Assembly (NCBI RefSeq): GCF_900258515.1
Contig: NZ_LT984884.1
Location: 2,725,696 to 2,789,695, forward strand
Direction of reading: 5' to 3'
Length of the DNA stretch: 64,000 nt
From: Lentibacillus sp. Marseille-P4043
GTDB lineage: Bacteria > Bacillota > Bacilli > Bacillales > Amphibacillaceae
The notes under the pieces are model-generated. The model did not search any database. It saw only the letters and a program-made list of their open reading frames with translations, and was not told where the DNA came from. The position numbers and the translations under genes were made by a program. Within the stretch, counting starts at the first letter, position 1; every line of letters starts with the position of its first letter. This document shows, one piece after another, positions 52,862-61,980 of this stretch.

Positions 52862-54409
52862 ATGATAAACCAACAACAGGATACATTGGAACAAACGTTA
52901 TATGATCATTTTGGCTATGCAGCGTTCCGATCTGGTCAAAAAGAAATTATCCAGGAAGTCATGGAAGGAAATGATGTTCTAGGTATCTTGCCTACAGGTT
53001 CTGGAAAATCATTATGCTATCAGCTTCCGGCAAAACTTTTAAAAGGGACCACGATTGTCGTTTCACCGTTAATATCGCTGATGATTGACCAAGTAAAACA
53101 ATTAAAAGCGATGAAATTCAAATCGGTTGTCGCATTGAATAGTTTTATGCATCCGAATGAACGAAGACAGGTATACCGTCAATTACAGTCCTATGATTTA
53201 ATCTATGTCTCACCAGAATTATTGCAACAGCAAGACCTGCTAGATCGTTTAAGAGGAATCCATGTTCGTTTATTTGTGATTGATGAGGCACATTGTATTT
53301 CACAATGGGGGCATGAGTTTCGACCAGACTATTTAAAGCTTAGTAACATTATTGAAGTGTTACACAATCCAACCATTATGGCCTTAAGTGCCACAGCGAC
53401 AAAAGACGTGCAACAAGATATTGTAAAATTTCTCGAGCGACCAAACATGGTAAAGCGAATTTTTCCGATGGATAGAGAGAATATTATTTTTGCAATACAA
53501 GAAGTAAATGACAACCAAGAAAAAATGGATGTATTGTTAAAACTGTTCCAACAATATAAAATTCCAACAATTATCTATTTCTCTAGTAGGCAGTCAGCAG
53601 AAACAATAGCAAGTATATTGCGATTAAAACTTCCGGATCAACGGGTTGCCTTTTATCATGGTGGGATGGAGCAAACCGATCGCGTTGCCATTCAGCAGCA
53701 ATTTATGAATGATCAATTAGATATTATCTGTTGTACAAGTGCCTTTGGAATGGGAATCGATAAAAGCAACATTCGTTTAGTGATCCATTACCATTTTCCA
53801 TCACAGATTGAATCCTATATCCAAGAAGTTGGTAGGGCAGGAAGGGATGGGGAGTTAAGTGTTGGATTACTCCTTTATTCACAAACAGATCGATTTATTC
53901 CTGATAACTTAATTAAGAAAGAGCTTCCATCGGTAGAGCAATTGTCAACTGTGTTTGAAAGGTTGATGCAGTGCTACCATGCTGGGGATTTACTTTCGGC
54001 TAATATGGAAGAGGTAGCACGTGATTTTGAGCTAAGTGAAATTCAATGGCGATTTTTACACTATCAATTCGAAAAACATGGTATGATAGTAGAAAATAGA
54101 ATCATTTATGATAATGAAAATTGGCAACAGGCTTTTGTGAGAATCCAGTATTTTATCGAGGAACGGACAACGATAAAAGAAAGAAAACTAATGGAAATGA
54201 TTGATTGGATACATGAACAAGGGTGCTTACGAGAACAGTTATATAAAGGCTTTCAAGATTCTTATACGAAACCAAAACACGCATGCTGCAGTAACTGCGG
54301 GTTTTCATTTTCGGCGTGGGCACCACAACAGGAGCCTTCTATCGAACAAGAGGCGACGTGGCAGGAGAAATTACATCGTTTATTGATTGTAGGAGATCAC
54401 AATGGCTAG
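52862..54409 (+). CDS. recQ: RecQ-family DNA helicase (short form)
   Basis: 515 residues. Walker A ILPTGSGKSLCYQLP, DEAH box VIDEAHCISQWGHEFRPDY, motif III ALSATATKDVQ, motif V/VI CCTSAFGMGIDKSNIR and YIQEVGRAGRDG. RecQ zinc-binding domain reduced, with CLREQL...CCSNCGF near the end; no HRDC domain, as in B. subtilis RecS/RecQ short forms. ATG 52862 follows AAAGGTGAGTTGT. Confidence 0.92.
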   Translation: MINQQQDTLEQTLYDHFGYAAFRSGQKEIIQEVMEGNDVLGILPTGSGKSLCYQLPAKLLKGTTIVVSPLISLMIDQVKQLKAMKFKSVVALNSFMHPNERRQVYRQLQSYDLIYVSPELLQQQDLLDRLRGIHVRLFVIDEAHCISQWGHEFRPDYLKLSNIIEVLHNPTIMALSATATKDVQQDIVKFLERPNMVKRIFPMDRENIIFAIQEVNDNQEKMDVLLKLFQQYKIPTIIYFSSRQSAETIASILRLKLPDQRVAFYHGGMEQTDRVAIQQQFMNDQLDIICCTSAFGMGIDKSNIRLVIHYHFPSQIESYIQEVGRAGRDGELSVGLLLYSQTDRFIPDNLIKKELPSVEQLSTVFERLMQCYHAGDLLSANMEEVARDFELSEIQWRFLHYQFEKHGMIVENRIIYDNENWQQAFVRIQYFIEERTTIKERKLMEMIDWIHEQGCLREQLYKGFQDSYTKPKHACCSNCGFSFSAWAPQQEPSIEQEATWQEKLHRLLIVGDHNG

Positions 54410-54971
54410 ACAACGTGACATCATTCAACAAATGTCTGACAAAGAGTTGGGAAAACAATTGATCTTGTCCCAGATGCTTTTGTTTATCCTTAGTTTTGTG
54501 TTAAGTCTATTCTTTTTTGACCACGTGGCACAATGGCTTGACTATTTCCAACTAGATATGCGAGAAGTTGTTTGGTATGGGGTTATTCCTGGATTGGTCA
54601 TCGTTTTATGTGATCTATTGCTTATGTATATTTTTCCTAAGCGTTATTACGATGATGGTGGTATTAATAATAAAATTTTCCAGAATCGTTCCATTGGGAG
54701 TATCTTTCTGATTGTTTTACTTGTAGCTGTTTCAGAAGAGTTGTTGTTTCGCGGCGTGTTGCAAACAACTTTTGGTTTTATTCTAGCGAGTTCCATATTC
54801 GCACTCGTCCATATTCGCTATATAACGAAGCCAGTATTGCTGGTTTCGGTCTTGTTTGTCAGTTTTTATATCGGGTATATGTTTGAACTAACAGGAAATT
54901 TGTTTACAACGATAACAGCCCATTTTATTGTTGACTTTTTATTGGGATTAATTATCCGGTTTCAAAAATGA
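54402..54971 (+). CDS. ypbD: CPBP intramembrane metalloprotease YpbD
   Basis: 189 residues with CPBP (Abi) motifs: EELLFRGVLQTTFG (EExxxR), FALVHI and HFIVDFLLG histidines. Predicted membrane-embedded glutamate-type endopeptidase. Overlaps recQ by 8 bp. Target unknown. Confidence 0.88.
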   Translation: MARQRDIIQQMSDKELGKQLILSQMLLFILSFVLSLFFFDHVAQWLDYFQLDMREVVWYGVIPGLVIVLCDLLLMYIFPKRYYDDGGINNKIFQNRSIGSIFLIVLLVAVSEELLFRGVLQTTFGFILASSIFALVHIRYITKPVLLVSVLFVSFYIGYMFELTGNLFTTITAHFIVDFLLGLIIRFQK

Positions 54972-54982
54972 GGTGCTAGCTA

Positions 54983-55312
54983 ATGGAGAACCAGACGAAA
55001 GAACGTGAAGACCAGGCAACAGAATTGAGAAAATTAGTTAATGAAGTTCAGGAAGGGCAAGCAAACACCTCGTTCGATAATCATTCTAGTGCAGAAGAGT
55101 CTACGGAAGATTCGGAGCAAGTCGACTGGGGAGTTGATATTCTCAATTTACCACCAAGAAAAGAAGTGCATACGAAAGATAATGGGCGAGCACATATGAA
55201 AATAAGTCGTCCATTCATCAGGTTGGTGTTGGTCATCATTATTGTTCTCGGTATCCTTGTCGGACTCTATTATGTATGGGGAGATGAACTTCTACACTTA
55301 CCTACCGAATAA
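54983..55312 (+). CDS. Single-pass membrane protein in the ypbE position
   Basis: 109 residues: acidic, serine/glutamate-rich cytosolic N-terminus (SAEESTEDSEQVDWGVDILN, LPPRKEVHTKDNGRAHMK) and one C-terminal membrane segment (LVLVIIIVLGILVGLYYVW). B. subtilis YpbE at this position is about twice as long and ends in a LysM domain, which is absent here. Either a truncated homologue or a different protein. A strong terminator follows 7 bp after the stop. Confidence 0.65.
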   Translation: MENQTKEREDQATELRKLVNEVQEGQANTSFDNHSSAEESTEDSEQVDWGVDILNLPPRKEVHTKDNGRAHMKISRPFIRLVLVIIIVLGILVGLYYVWGDELLHLPTE

Positions 55313-55318
55313 ACGTTT

Positions 55319-55358
55319 AACCACCTAGTGACAGGTCACTGTTGTTAGGTGGTTTTTT
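55319..55358 (+). terminator. Terminator of the ypbB-recQ-ypbD operon
   Basis: AACCACCTA pairs with TAGGTGGTT and an inner GTGAC/GTCAC stem is nested inside; six Ts follow. Confidence 0.8.
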
Positions 55359-55557
55359 ATATAGACTGCCTGGCTCATAAAAGATTGCTGTTATTATATA
55401 AAAGAACCCCACTTAACAAATGCTCAGAGCTACCCGCGAGCTAAATAACAACTATAAATAGTCATTAATGAAGCTCTTTCCGTAAATTTGGTTGTTTTCT
55501 AGCTTCGTAGTTGATAGAAACTGCGACGCAACTAGAAAATTGCTCTCCCGCCGTTCC

Positions 55558-55606
55558 GGAAATACACTTCGCTTTCCGCGGGCGACTGGAGTCTACACGT
55601 ATTTCC
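55558..55606 (-). repeat. GC-rich intergenic repeat, copy C (short)
   Basis: Only the outer blocks remain (CTTCGCTTTCCGCGGGCGAC, TGGAGTCTAC); the centre is deleted. Enclosed by GGAAATAC / GTATTTCC. Confidence 0.6.
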
Positions 55607-55807
55607 TCCCTCTATAAAGTTCGAATATCTTCAAAATGCTTCTGATTTCTTAGGATTTCTTAAACACCTATTTAGGAATGATGTAGTGGGAGTATCTTAA
55701 ACACCAGGATACAGAATATTCTCCACTGGTATTACATTTACTACCATTAGCCGTAGTTGTAAGTGTCTATAAATATTCCTACCACTTCACTAGTCCGGGT
55801 GAGTGGA

Positions 55808-55903
55808 GGGTGGTGACTCCTGCGGGAACAGCACGTGTCCGAAGACCCCGCAGAGTGGTTTTCTCGAGGAGGCTGAGGCCGTGCCCGCGGAAAGCATCCA
55901 CCC
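55808..55903 (+). repeat. GC-rich intergenic repeat, copy D
   Basis: Core GTGACTCCTGCGGGAACAGC, ACGTGTCCGAAGACCCCGCA and CTCGAGGAGGCTGAGGCCGT, nearly identical to the reverse complement of copy E. Enclosed by GGGTGG / CCACCC, with an outer TCCGGG / CCCGGA pair. Confidence 0.65.
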
Positions 55904-56177
55904 GAAGCGATCCCGGACGGCGTGAAATGCACGTACCTATAGAAAAGAGCCCAGCAGTTACGTCGCATTTTATTTCTATTGTGTCAAAAACAACAATCTA
56001 TAAGAAACAACCTTAATAAACTGCAATGATGAAATCGCCTCACAGGATAAATTTAAATACAAAGATCTAAAAATTACGAATTTAATCGTTTATTACAGAT
56101 TTTAAATAAATGTACCGATATAAGGTAATGGAAGAAATAAACGTCTGACATTAGACAACATAGAAAGGAGAATCGAA

Positions 56178-57116
56178 TTGAGGCGTCTATTTTTAGTAGC
56201 GCTAGTTTTCTTATGCGCTTGTTCGGCAGGCACCGCAAACCAGGAAACAAATGATGTAACAAGTGTTGGATTACTTGTTTCCGATGGTGGGCTTGGAGAC
56301 GGATCATTCAGTGATTCGGCATTTCAGGGATTAGAGAAAGCTCGTGATGAACTCGGAATCGTGTTTGATTACCGAGAGCCATTAGAAAATGATTTCAAAG
56401 AAAAATTAGAGGAACTTATCAAAGCAGGACACGATGTTGTAATCGGGCTCGGCTTTAACGCTGCACCAGCTGTAGATGAACTGGCGGAAAAATATCCTGA
56501 ACAGCAATTTATCCTAGTTGATGCAGTTTCAGACAAAAAGAATGTAACCTCCATCACATTTAAAGAAAATGAGGGTGGGTATCTGATTGGGTTAATCGCA
56601 GGAATGAAAACAAAATCAGATACTGTCGGATTTATTGGTGGTGAAAATGCACCGGTCATTCAAAACTTTGAAAAAGGTTTTAAAAAAGGTGTCAAAGAAG
56701 TCAACAAAGACGCAAAAGTTTTAGTTGACTATGCGAACACGTTTAATGATGATCAAAAGGGTGCAGAGCTTGCTCAGAAACAAATTGAAGCAGGTGCTGA
56801 TTATATTTTCCCATCTGCTGGTTTTACAGGAACCGGTGTCTTAAAAACAGGACAAGAAGAAGGCATTTATACATTTGGTGTTGATAGTGACCAATTTTTC
56901 TTAGCTGAAAAAACAGTTGTCACCTCGATGCTTAAAAATGTCGATGTCGCGTTATATGACATCATTAAGAAGATAGTCGATGGTAAAACGTTAAATGGGG
57001 AAAACCTAACATTTGGCTTAAAAGAAAATGGTGTGGGCTTGGCACCGATCCGCTTAATTAAATTGACGGATGAAGAACAAGCCATTATCGATCAAGCAAC
57101 TGAAGTAGAGGAGTGA
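56178..57116 (+). CDS. BMP family substrate-binding lipoprotein
   Basis: 312 residues, basic membrane protein/PnrA-type periplasmic-binding fold. Lipobox LCAC (Cys 15 region), [20 protein letters not shown] and [11 protein letters not shown], the DGGxxDxSF motif being the nucleoside-binding signature. Relatives bind purine nucleosides. No ABC permease follows; instead a chemoreceptor gene begins 4 bp later. TTG 56178 follows AAAGGAGAATCGAA. Confidence 0.87.
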   Translation: MRRLFLVALVFLCACSAGTANQETNDVTSVGLLVSDGGLGDGSFSDSAFQGLEKARDELGIVFDYREPLENDFKEKLEELIKAGHDVVIGLGFNAAPAVDELAEKYPEQQFILVDAVSDKKNVTSITFKENEGGYLIGLIAGMKTKSDTVGFIGGENAPVIQNFEKGFKKGVKEVNKDAKVLVDYANTFNDDQKGAELAQKQIEAGADYIFPSAGFTGTGVLKTGQEEGIYTFGVDSDQFFLAEKTVVTSMLKNVDVALYDIIKKIVDGKTLNGENLTFGLKENGVGLAPIRLIKLTDEEQAIIDQATEVEE

Positions 57117-57120
57117 GTGT

Positions 57121-58773
57121 ATGTCTATTAAAAAACGACTGTTTATACTGTCCTTAATTCCTTTACTTCTTAGTTTGGCTTTGATTGCAATGATTATCAT
57201 GCAAATGAATAGTTTACAAAACGAATCTAAAAATGACGTTCAGCTTTTATTAGAAGTAAAGGGATTAAACAGTGAATTTATTTCCGTTCAACAAGCATTA
57301 AGTAATTATGCATACAATCCATCAGCAGGGACAAAAGCTGAAATTACGACACAGTTAACAACAATTAAAGATGTGCTAGATGAATTAAAGGGCGAACTAA
57401 AAACTTCCGAACATCAACAATGGTATCAACGCGTACAGACAAAATATGAAGCACTACAACCTGTTGTTAAAACAGCCCTTGCTGATACAGATACAAATGA
57501 GATCAAACGGCAGGCTGCCAAAACTTCCGGCGTTTTAAATGATGTTTATATGCTGCAAAGAAGTTCCAATCAGTGGTATGATCAGACCGTTTCGGATAGA
57601 GGAAAACAAATTGGGAGTATCATTACGGTCACAATCATTGCAAGTATTGTATTGATTATCGTCTCCATTTTTGCGATTATCCGATTAACAACCAAAACAG
57701 CACGACCAATCCAGCATTTGGCGGAATACGCAAACAAGGTTGCAGATGGTGATTTGACGGTTGATATTGCCGTTAATGAAAAAGAGAAAAACGAGATCGG
57801 TCAATTGGCAAATGCGTTTAAACAGATGATTACCAATCTAAAAACAACCATACAATCGGTTGAAAAAATTGGCACGGAAGTACAAAATTTCAGTAGTAAA
57901 TTAACCAATAATATGCAACAGTTAACAGAAAGTTCTAGTCAAGTTGCAACATCAACCGATGAATTGTCACAAGGAAGTCAGTCCATCTCTGAGGAAATTC
58001 AAGATGCGGCTTATCATATGGATAAAATGAATGAAAACGTTGAGGCGAATTTGCAAACGAGTGAATTATCAAGACAGAAGAGTAAAGAAACACTAACATC
58101 GGTAGAAAAAGGACAGGAATCGATAAAGAAACAGCGGTCCATTATGGAAAAAAGTATTGACTCAACAAAATCAATCGAAACTTCCGTAAAATCCTTTGTT
58201 ACCTATACAACAGAAATTGAGGATACGGCTAAACTTGTGAACGACATTGCTGATCAGACCAATCTGTTAGCATTAAATGCCGCCATTGAAGCTGCCCGTG
58301 CTGGTGAGCAAGGAAAAGGGTTTGCGGTTGTTGCCCAAGAAGTTCGAAAATTGGCAGATGAGTCAGCAAAAGCAACAAGCCAAATTTTTAAGATGGTACA
58401 AAATATCCAAGCGGGAATCAAAACAATTGAAGACGTTACCGAACAAACAACTGTACTATCAGAGGAACAATCCCAATCGATGGAACAGACAGTTGTATCC
58501 TTTTCAACTATAAAGGATAATGTTAACGGAATATCGAATCAGCTTCAGCAGTTAACAGGAGATTTGAAGGATTCAAGTGATATGAGTTCAACAATTGTAT
58601 CATCTATCCAAAATATTAGTGCTGTAACAGAGGAAACAGCTGCAGGTACAGAAGAAATTGCCGCATCTGTTGAAGAACAGCAGCGCTCATTCCAGCAAGT
58701 TCATCAACAAGTAAGCCAGCTTGAAGACATGATCGATGAACTGGATAAGGAATTAAATCAATTTAAGCTTTAG
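57121..58773 (+). CDS. Methyl-accepting chemotaxis protein
   Basis: 550 residues: membrane segment (about 8-29), a small four-helix-bundle-like sensor domain (30-160), second membrane segment ([20 protein letters not shown]), HAMP ([20 protein letters not shown]), and a long cytosolic helical hairpin with the hub sequence [20 protein letters not shown]. Signals to CheA/CheW. The sensor is too small and simple to look like a dCache domain, so it may respond to the adjacent BMP lipoprotein. Co-transcription is implied by the 4-bp gap. Confidence 0.9.
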   Translation: MSIKKRLFILSLIPLLLSLALIAMIIMQMNSLQNESKNDVQLLLEVKGLNSEFISVQQALSNYAYNPSAGTKAEITTQLTTIKDVLDELKGELKTSEHQQWYQRVQTKYEALQPVVKTALADTDTNEIKRQAAKTSGVLNDVYMLQRSSNQWYDQTVSDRGKQIGSIITVTIIASIVLIIVSIFAIIRLTTKTARPIQHLAEYANKVADGDLTVDIAVNEKEKNEIGQLANAFKQMITNLKTTIQSVEKIGTEVQNFSSKLTNNMQQLTESSSQVATSTDELSQGSQSISEEIQDAAYHMDKMNENVEANLQTSELSRQKSKETLTSVEKGQESIKKQRSIMEKSIDSTKSIETSVKSFVTYTTEIEDTAKLVNDIADQTNLLALNAAIEAARAGEQGKGFAVVAQEVRKLADESAKATSQIFKMVQNIQAGIKTIEDVTEQTTVLSEEQSQSMEQTVVSFSTIKDNVNGISNQLQQLTGDLKDSSDMSSTIVSSIQNISAVTEETAAGTEEIAASVEEQQRSFQQVHQQVSQLEDMIDELDKELNQFKL

Positions 58774-58849
58774 AAGAATAAAAAAGTGCCGCGTATACAA
58801 TTAACGGGTTCTCTTTAAGGTTGCAAAACAACAAATAACAATATAAATG

Positions 58850-58888
58850 GGGTGCAAAATCACATACAGTATCGCACCCTTATTTTTG
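58850..58888 (+). terminator. Terminator-like hairpin inside the insertion
   Basis: GGGTGC and GCACCC pair over an 18-nt loop, followed by TTATTTTTG. May replace the split chemoreceptor terminator. Confidence 0.5.
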
Positions 58889-58951
58889 TAGTTATATCAA
58901 TGCATTTGGCTATTTGTTGGTTAAAATAGCATGATAAATAGCAATAACTTT

Positions 58952-58988
58952 AGCAGAGTGGGAATAGATATTCTCACTCTGCTATTTT
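58952..58988 (+). terminator. Second terminator-like hairpin inside the insertion
   Basis: AGCAGAGTGGGAA and TTCTCACTCTGCT pair with one G-T wobble, followed by ATTTTATTT. Confidence 0.55.
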
Positions 58989-59114
58989 ATTTGATAAACT
59001 ACCAGTTATTTTACAAGTGGAAATCAAAAAGGCTCGGTTCCGATTGTGGATGACATAAACTTTATATTGTTGACTCTCACATCCTCGCTTAATTTAGTGC
59101 TGGAAAACCGCTTC

Positions 59115-59221
59115 GGCAGAATACTTCGCTTTCCGCGGGCACGGCCTCAGCCTCCTCGAGAAAATCACTCTGCGGGGTCTTCGGACACGTGCTGTTCCCG
59201 CAGGAGTCTACGTATTCTGCC
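59115..59221 (-). repeat. GC-rich intergenic repeat, copy E
   Basis: Near-perfect reverse complement of copy D through CGCTTTCCGCGGGCACGGCC, TCGAGAAAATCACTCTGCGG and GACACGTGCTGTTCCCGCAG. Enclosed by GGCAGAATAC / GTATTCTGCC. Confidence 0.65.
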
Positions 59222-59278
59222 TACGCTAGTTAAGATTATCTAACTTAAAATTGTTGTCCCTGATTGCTATCCAGCGGA

Positions 59279-59384
59279 AGAAAAACACGGAGACTCCTGT
59301 GGGAGAAGAGGCCTAGGTGAGACCCCGCAGTGCGACAGCACGAGGAGGCTCATCAGCCGCCCACGGAAAGCGCAGTGTTTTTCT
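59279..59384 (+). repeat. GC-rich intergenic repeat, copy F
   Basis: Core GGAGACTCCTGTGGGAGAAG, GAGACCCCGCAGTG, ACGAGGAGGCTCATCAGCCG and CCCACGGAAAGCGC. Enclosed by AGAAAAACAC / GTGTTTTTCT. Confidence 0.65.
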
Positions 59385-59596
59385 GGAGCGGCCATTTGTA
59401 GCAGAACCAGAAATCTCCCAATAAATTTTCTATCACCAACAAATATTAGAAGTTAATACTACTGTAAATTGCCCTGATGTTTTTGTTGTAAATTTTTCTG
59501 TGATTTGAGATGTTTTTCTCTTGTTTGCACCTCTAAAGAGAACCCGTTAGTATACAATGCGGCACTTTTTTACTGTGCATTAAAGGATTCTTTTCA

Positions 59597-59770
59597 ATGG
59601 TTCAACATTCTCAAGTAAAAACACAACCCCCCCTAATAAATCCTGATCTAGAAAGGTTCGTATAATGACAAGATTCTGATCCCTATATTGTTAAACTTAA
59701 TAAGTTAAAATATTTACAAAAAGGTGAATTTATTGTACATTATAAAGGAATTCCATATATAAATAACTGA
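59597..59770 (+). pseudogene. Small frame interrupted by two adjacent stop codons
   Basis: ATG 59597 after TTAAAGGATTC codes MVQHSQVKTQPPLINPDLER and FV, then TAA TGA (59663-59668). The same frame goes on as DPYIVKLNKLKYLQKGEFIV and HYKGIPYINN to TGA 59768-59770, a protein-like segment without its own start. It ends 31 bp before the ABC transporter. Either a relic gene or a short leader peptide plus chance; unrecognised. Confidence 0.35.
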
Positions 59771-59801
59771 TAAATAGAATAAATAATTTCGGAGGTAGTC
59801 T

Positions 59802-60761
59802 ATGCTGCTTGAAGTGGATAAATTGGAAAAGGGCTTTAAGACGAAAAGAAATAATATTTTTAAAGTGGTGCGTTCAATAAATTTGGAGCTATCGGCGGGT
59901 GATATCACTGCGTTTTTAGGGCCAAATGGTGCAGGGAAAACTACAACAATAAAAATGATTGCTGGATTAATAGATCCTAGCGGCGGAGATGTTTTAATTA
60001 ATGGGAATAGTATAATTAGAAAACGTAGTAGCGCACTCAACTATTTTGGAGCTGTGTTAGAAGGTAACAGAAATTTATATTGGCGTCTTACGCCGTTAGA
60101 AAACTTTGAATATTGGGCAGGGATTAAGGGAGTACCACGGTCTAAAGCCTTGGAGAGAGGACGAGAATTAATGTGCTATTTTGGTTTGGAAGATAAGCTT
60201 AATACTACTGTCCAACAATTAAGCAGAGGCATGCAACAGCAGGTCGCCATATGTACTGCTCTCATCCATTCACCACCATTACTATTATTAGATGAACCTA
60301 CATTGGGATTGGATCTTAATGCATCAGATCGCATTCAAGCTTTAATAAAAGACCTTTCGAGTAGACATAATGTCGGGATTTTGTTAACAACACATCAAAT
60401 GGAGGTAGCAGAGCGATTATCTGATCATGTGGTTATTATTAATAGGGGTAAGATAATCAAACGAGGAAAGACAAAAGATGTACTGGAACATTTTAATGAT
60501 CGAACGTACATATTTGAATCTGAAGAGCCAATATCCGATAAATTAAAGCGTTTATTGGAACCATATAATCCGGAATATATAAATCCAGCATCATTTAAGG
60601 TTTTATTGTATGGGTTACAAACTCCTTATGATATTATTCGCGTGCTTGAACCTTACCCAATTGTACGTTTTCAAAAAGATAGCACCGATTTGGCAACAGC
60701 TTTTCGATACTATACAAACAATGATGAACTTATGATACAAGGAGCTGAAGAAGATAAATAA
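59802..60761 (+). CDS. ABC transporter ATP-binding protein
   Basis: 319 residues. Walker A FLGPNGAGKTTTIKMIAG, Q-loop region, signature LSRGMQQQVAICTAL, Walker B LLLLDEPTLGLD and H-loop LLTTHQME. The 80-residue C-terminal extension (YIFESEEPISDKLKRLLEP) is of the DrrA/CcmA-like exporter type. Coupled to the permease by a one-base overlap. Substrate unknown; candidates are antimicrobials or lipids. ATG follows CGGAGGTAGTCT. Absent from the corresponding B. subtilis region. Confidence 0.88.
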   Translation: MLLEVDKLEKGFKTKRNNIFKVVRSINLELSAGDITAFLGPNGAGKTTTIKMIAGLIDPSGGDVLINGNSIIRKRSSALNYFGAVLEGNRNLYWRLTPLENFEYWAGIKGVPRSKALERGRELMCYFGLEDKLNTTVQQLSRGMQQQVAICTALIHSPPLLLLDEPTLGLDLNASDRIQALIKDLSSRHNVGILLTTHQMEVAERLSDHVVIINRGKIIKRGKTKDVLEHFNDRTYIFESEEPISDKLKRLLEPYNPEYINPASFKVLLYGLQTPYDIIRVLEPYPIVRFQKDSTDLATAFRYYTNNDELMIQGAEEDK

Positions 60762-61549
60762 TGATTAGAATGATTTTAACGGCTTTTATTGCTGAATTCC
60801 ATCGAAACTTTATTGAGTTCAAGCGTTATCCAACTGAGTTTATAAGCCAAGTATTTTTGGTTGTAGTAATTTTTTATGGTTTATTTTTGGGAGGGAAATA
60901 TGTTACTGGTGGCGATATACTGGGGGATCGGCTTAGTGCTGTGATCATTAGTTATATCCTGTGGGTTTTGGTTTTGGATGCCATTGGGGATATGGGGTTT
61001 CACATATCGGAGGAATCTCAAAACGGTACCTTGGAACAAATTTTTCTTAGTCCTTTAGGCGCTACACTAGTATTACTTTTGCGGAATATAGCTAATCTTT
61101 TTTATATTATTTTCTTTATCATTATTGCTCTTATCTGTATTATGGTGCTGACTGGTAATTATTTAAGTTTTTCAGTGATAGATGTGATCCCATTGTTAAT
61201 GGCTATTGGAGTTGCTGTCGGAATTGGATATTTAGTTGCTAGTATAACAATCGTTTTCAAACGAATAGATCAATTTCTTAACATGTTGCAATTTGGTCTT
61301 TTGTTTGTAATTATGACCCCATTTACAGACTTTGATGGTGCTTGGGGAACAATTTTCATGTTTATCCCTTTTGCACCGATTGTAGGTTTACTAAAGCAGA
61401 TGGTAATTGAAGGTTCTACACTTTTTGAGAACGGATCTTTATTTTGGTATGGAATTTGCAACTTGTTGATTTGGATGGGTATTGGTCTATTTACATTTCG
61501 ATTGGCCAGTAATCATGCAAGGAAGATGGGAACACTTGGACATTATTAA
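60761..61549 (+). CDS. ABC-2 type permease
   Basis: 262 residues with six membrane segments: an amphipathic basic start (FIAEFHRNFIEFKRYPTEFI), then the ABC-2 core with EESQNGTLEQIFLSPLGATL, the conserved coupling/EG-type region. Forms the membrane part of the exporter with the preceding ATPase; probably a homodimer. No third component nearby. Confidence 0.85.
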   Translation: MIRMILTAFIAEFHRNFIEFKRYPTEFISQVFLVVVIFYGLFLGGKYVTGGDILGDRLSAVIISYILWVLVLDAIGDMGFHISEESQNGTLEQIFLSPLGATLVLLLRNIANLFYIIFFIIIALICIMVLTGNYLSFSVIDVIPLLMAIGVAVGIGYLVASITIVFKRIDQFLNMLQFGLLFVIMTPFTDFDGAWGTIFMFIPFAPIVGLLKQMVIEGSTLFENGSLFWYGICNLLIWMGIGLFTFRLASNHARKMGTLGHY

Positions 61550-61690
61550 AGCAAAATTGCCTTTGCAATGATCACCTCGTATGCTGTTTATATTTACACT
61601 TGTTTACAACTTCTTTAAATTGTGAAATTGAAAGTGTAATTGTTACGTTTTATTATGAAAGACTTGAGAAAACTCAATTTCGTTTTTTTA

Positions 61691-61711
61691 GTCCCCTCGG
61701 GTTGAGGGGAC
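61691..61711. terminator. Compact GC hairpin after the ABC operon
   Basis: GTCCCCTC and GAGGGGAC form a perfect 8-bp stem with a 5-nt loop. Sequence to the left is T7A, to the right is AATTTCTTGACT7, so it could terminate either strand. No gene is accepted in 61550-61980. Confidence 0.5.
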
Positions 61712-61854
61712 AATTTCTTGACTTTTTTTGACACTTTTCTTTTTGCTGTTATAAGATATCCTCCAAACGTCTTGTCCTTTTCTTGTGTCTGGTTAGTCGA
61801 GCAGTAGCTTTTTCTGACCCTTCCTGTTTTTAACTCTTCAGATAAACGAAAAAT

Positions 61855-61899
61855 GCATATCAAGGAAAAACACCATACCGATTGATATGCTGTTTTTTT
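61855..61899 (+). terminator. Hairpin with T tract before ypbG
   Basis: GCATATCA and TGATATGC pair around a 20-nt loop and are followed by G then seven Ts. Confidence 0.5.
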
Positions 61900-61980
61900 G
61901 TTATTTCTTATGAATCTTCACGTTATCTGAACCACTTAAAATATGATATGATCGGATACAAATGGAAAGGATGCGGATAG

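Larger units (their letters stand above)
55369..56014. mobile_element. Composite non-coding element, second copy
   Basis: The left end (TGGCTCATAAAAGATTGCTG) and the reverse complement of the right end (AAGGTTGTTTCTTATAGATTG) align with the ends of the element at 3886-4491 and with 39342-39400. Inside are a short and a long copy of the GC-rich repeat in opposite orientation. No credible gene between 55313 and 56177. Confidence 0.5.
58802..59549. mobile_element. 748-bp non-autonomous insertion with 9-bp target duplication
   Basis: Terminal inverted repeats TAACGGGTTCTCTTTA plus a looser extension to GCAAA on both sides; the exact direct repeat GTATACAAT flanks it (58793-58801 and 59550-59558). 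No transposase or other gene. Interior holds two terminator-like hairpins and two copies (E, F) of the GC-rich repeat in opposite orientation. Family unknown. Confidence 0.75.
58780..59572 (+). terminator. Chemoreceptor terminator split by an insertion
   Basis: Left arm AAAAAAGTGCCGC (58780-58792) and right arm GCGGCACTTTTTTA (59559-59572) are perfect complements. Each is bordered inwards by GTATACAAT. Removing 58802-59558 restores a short terminator, GTGCCGC-GTATACAAT-GCGGCAC-T6, right after the chemoreceptor stop codon. Confidence 0.75.

Noticed and set aside
55747..56016. ORFs of 73 and 68 codons on opposite strands
   Set aside because: Both are read through repeat copy D and the element end and match nothing recognisable.
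58780..59572. Invertible DNA switch flanked by inverted recombination sites
   Set aside because: The inner GTATACAAT is in direct, not inverted, orientation and there is no recombinase gene nearby; a transposition target duplication explains it better.
61615..61863. 82-codon minus-strand ORF
   Set aside because: It spans two hairpins between operons, lacks a binding site and shows no family features.
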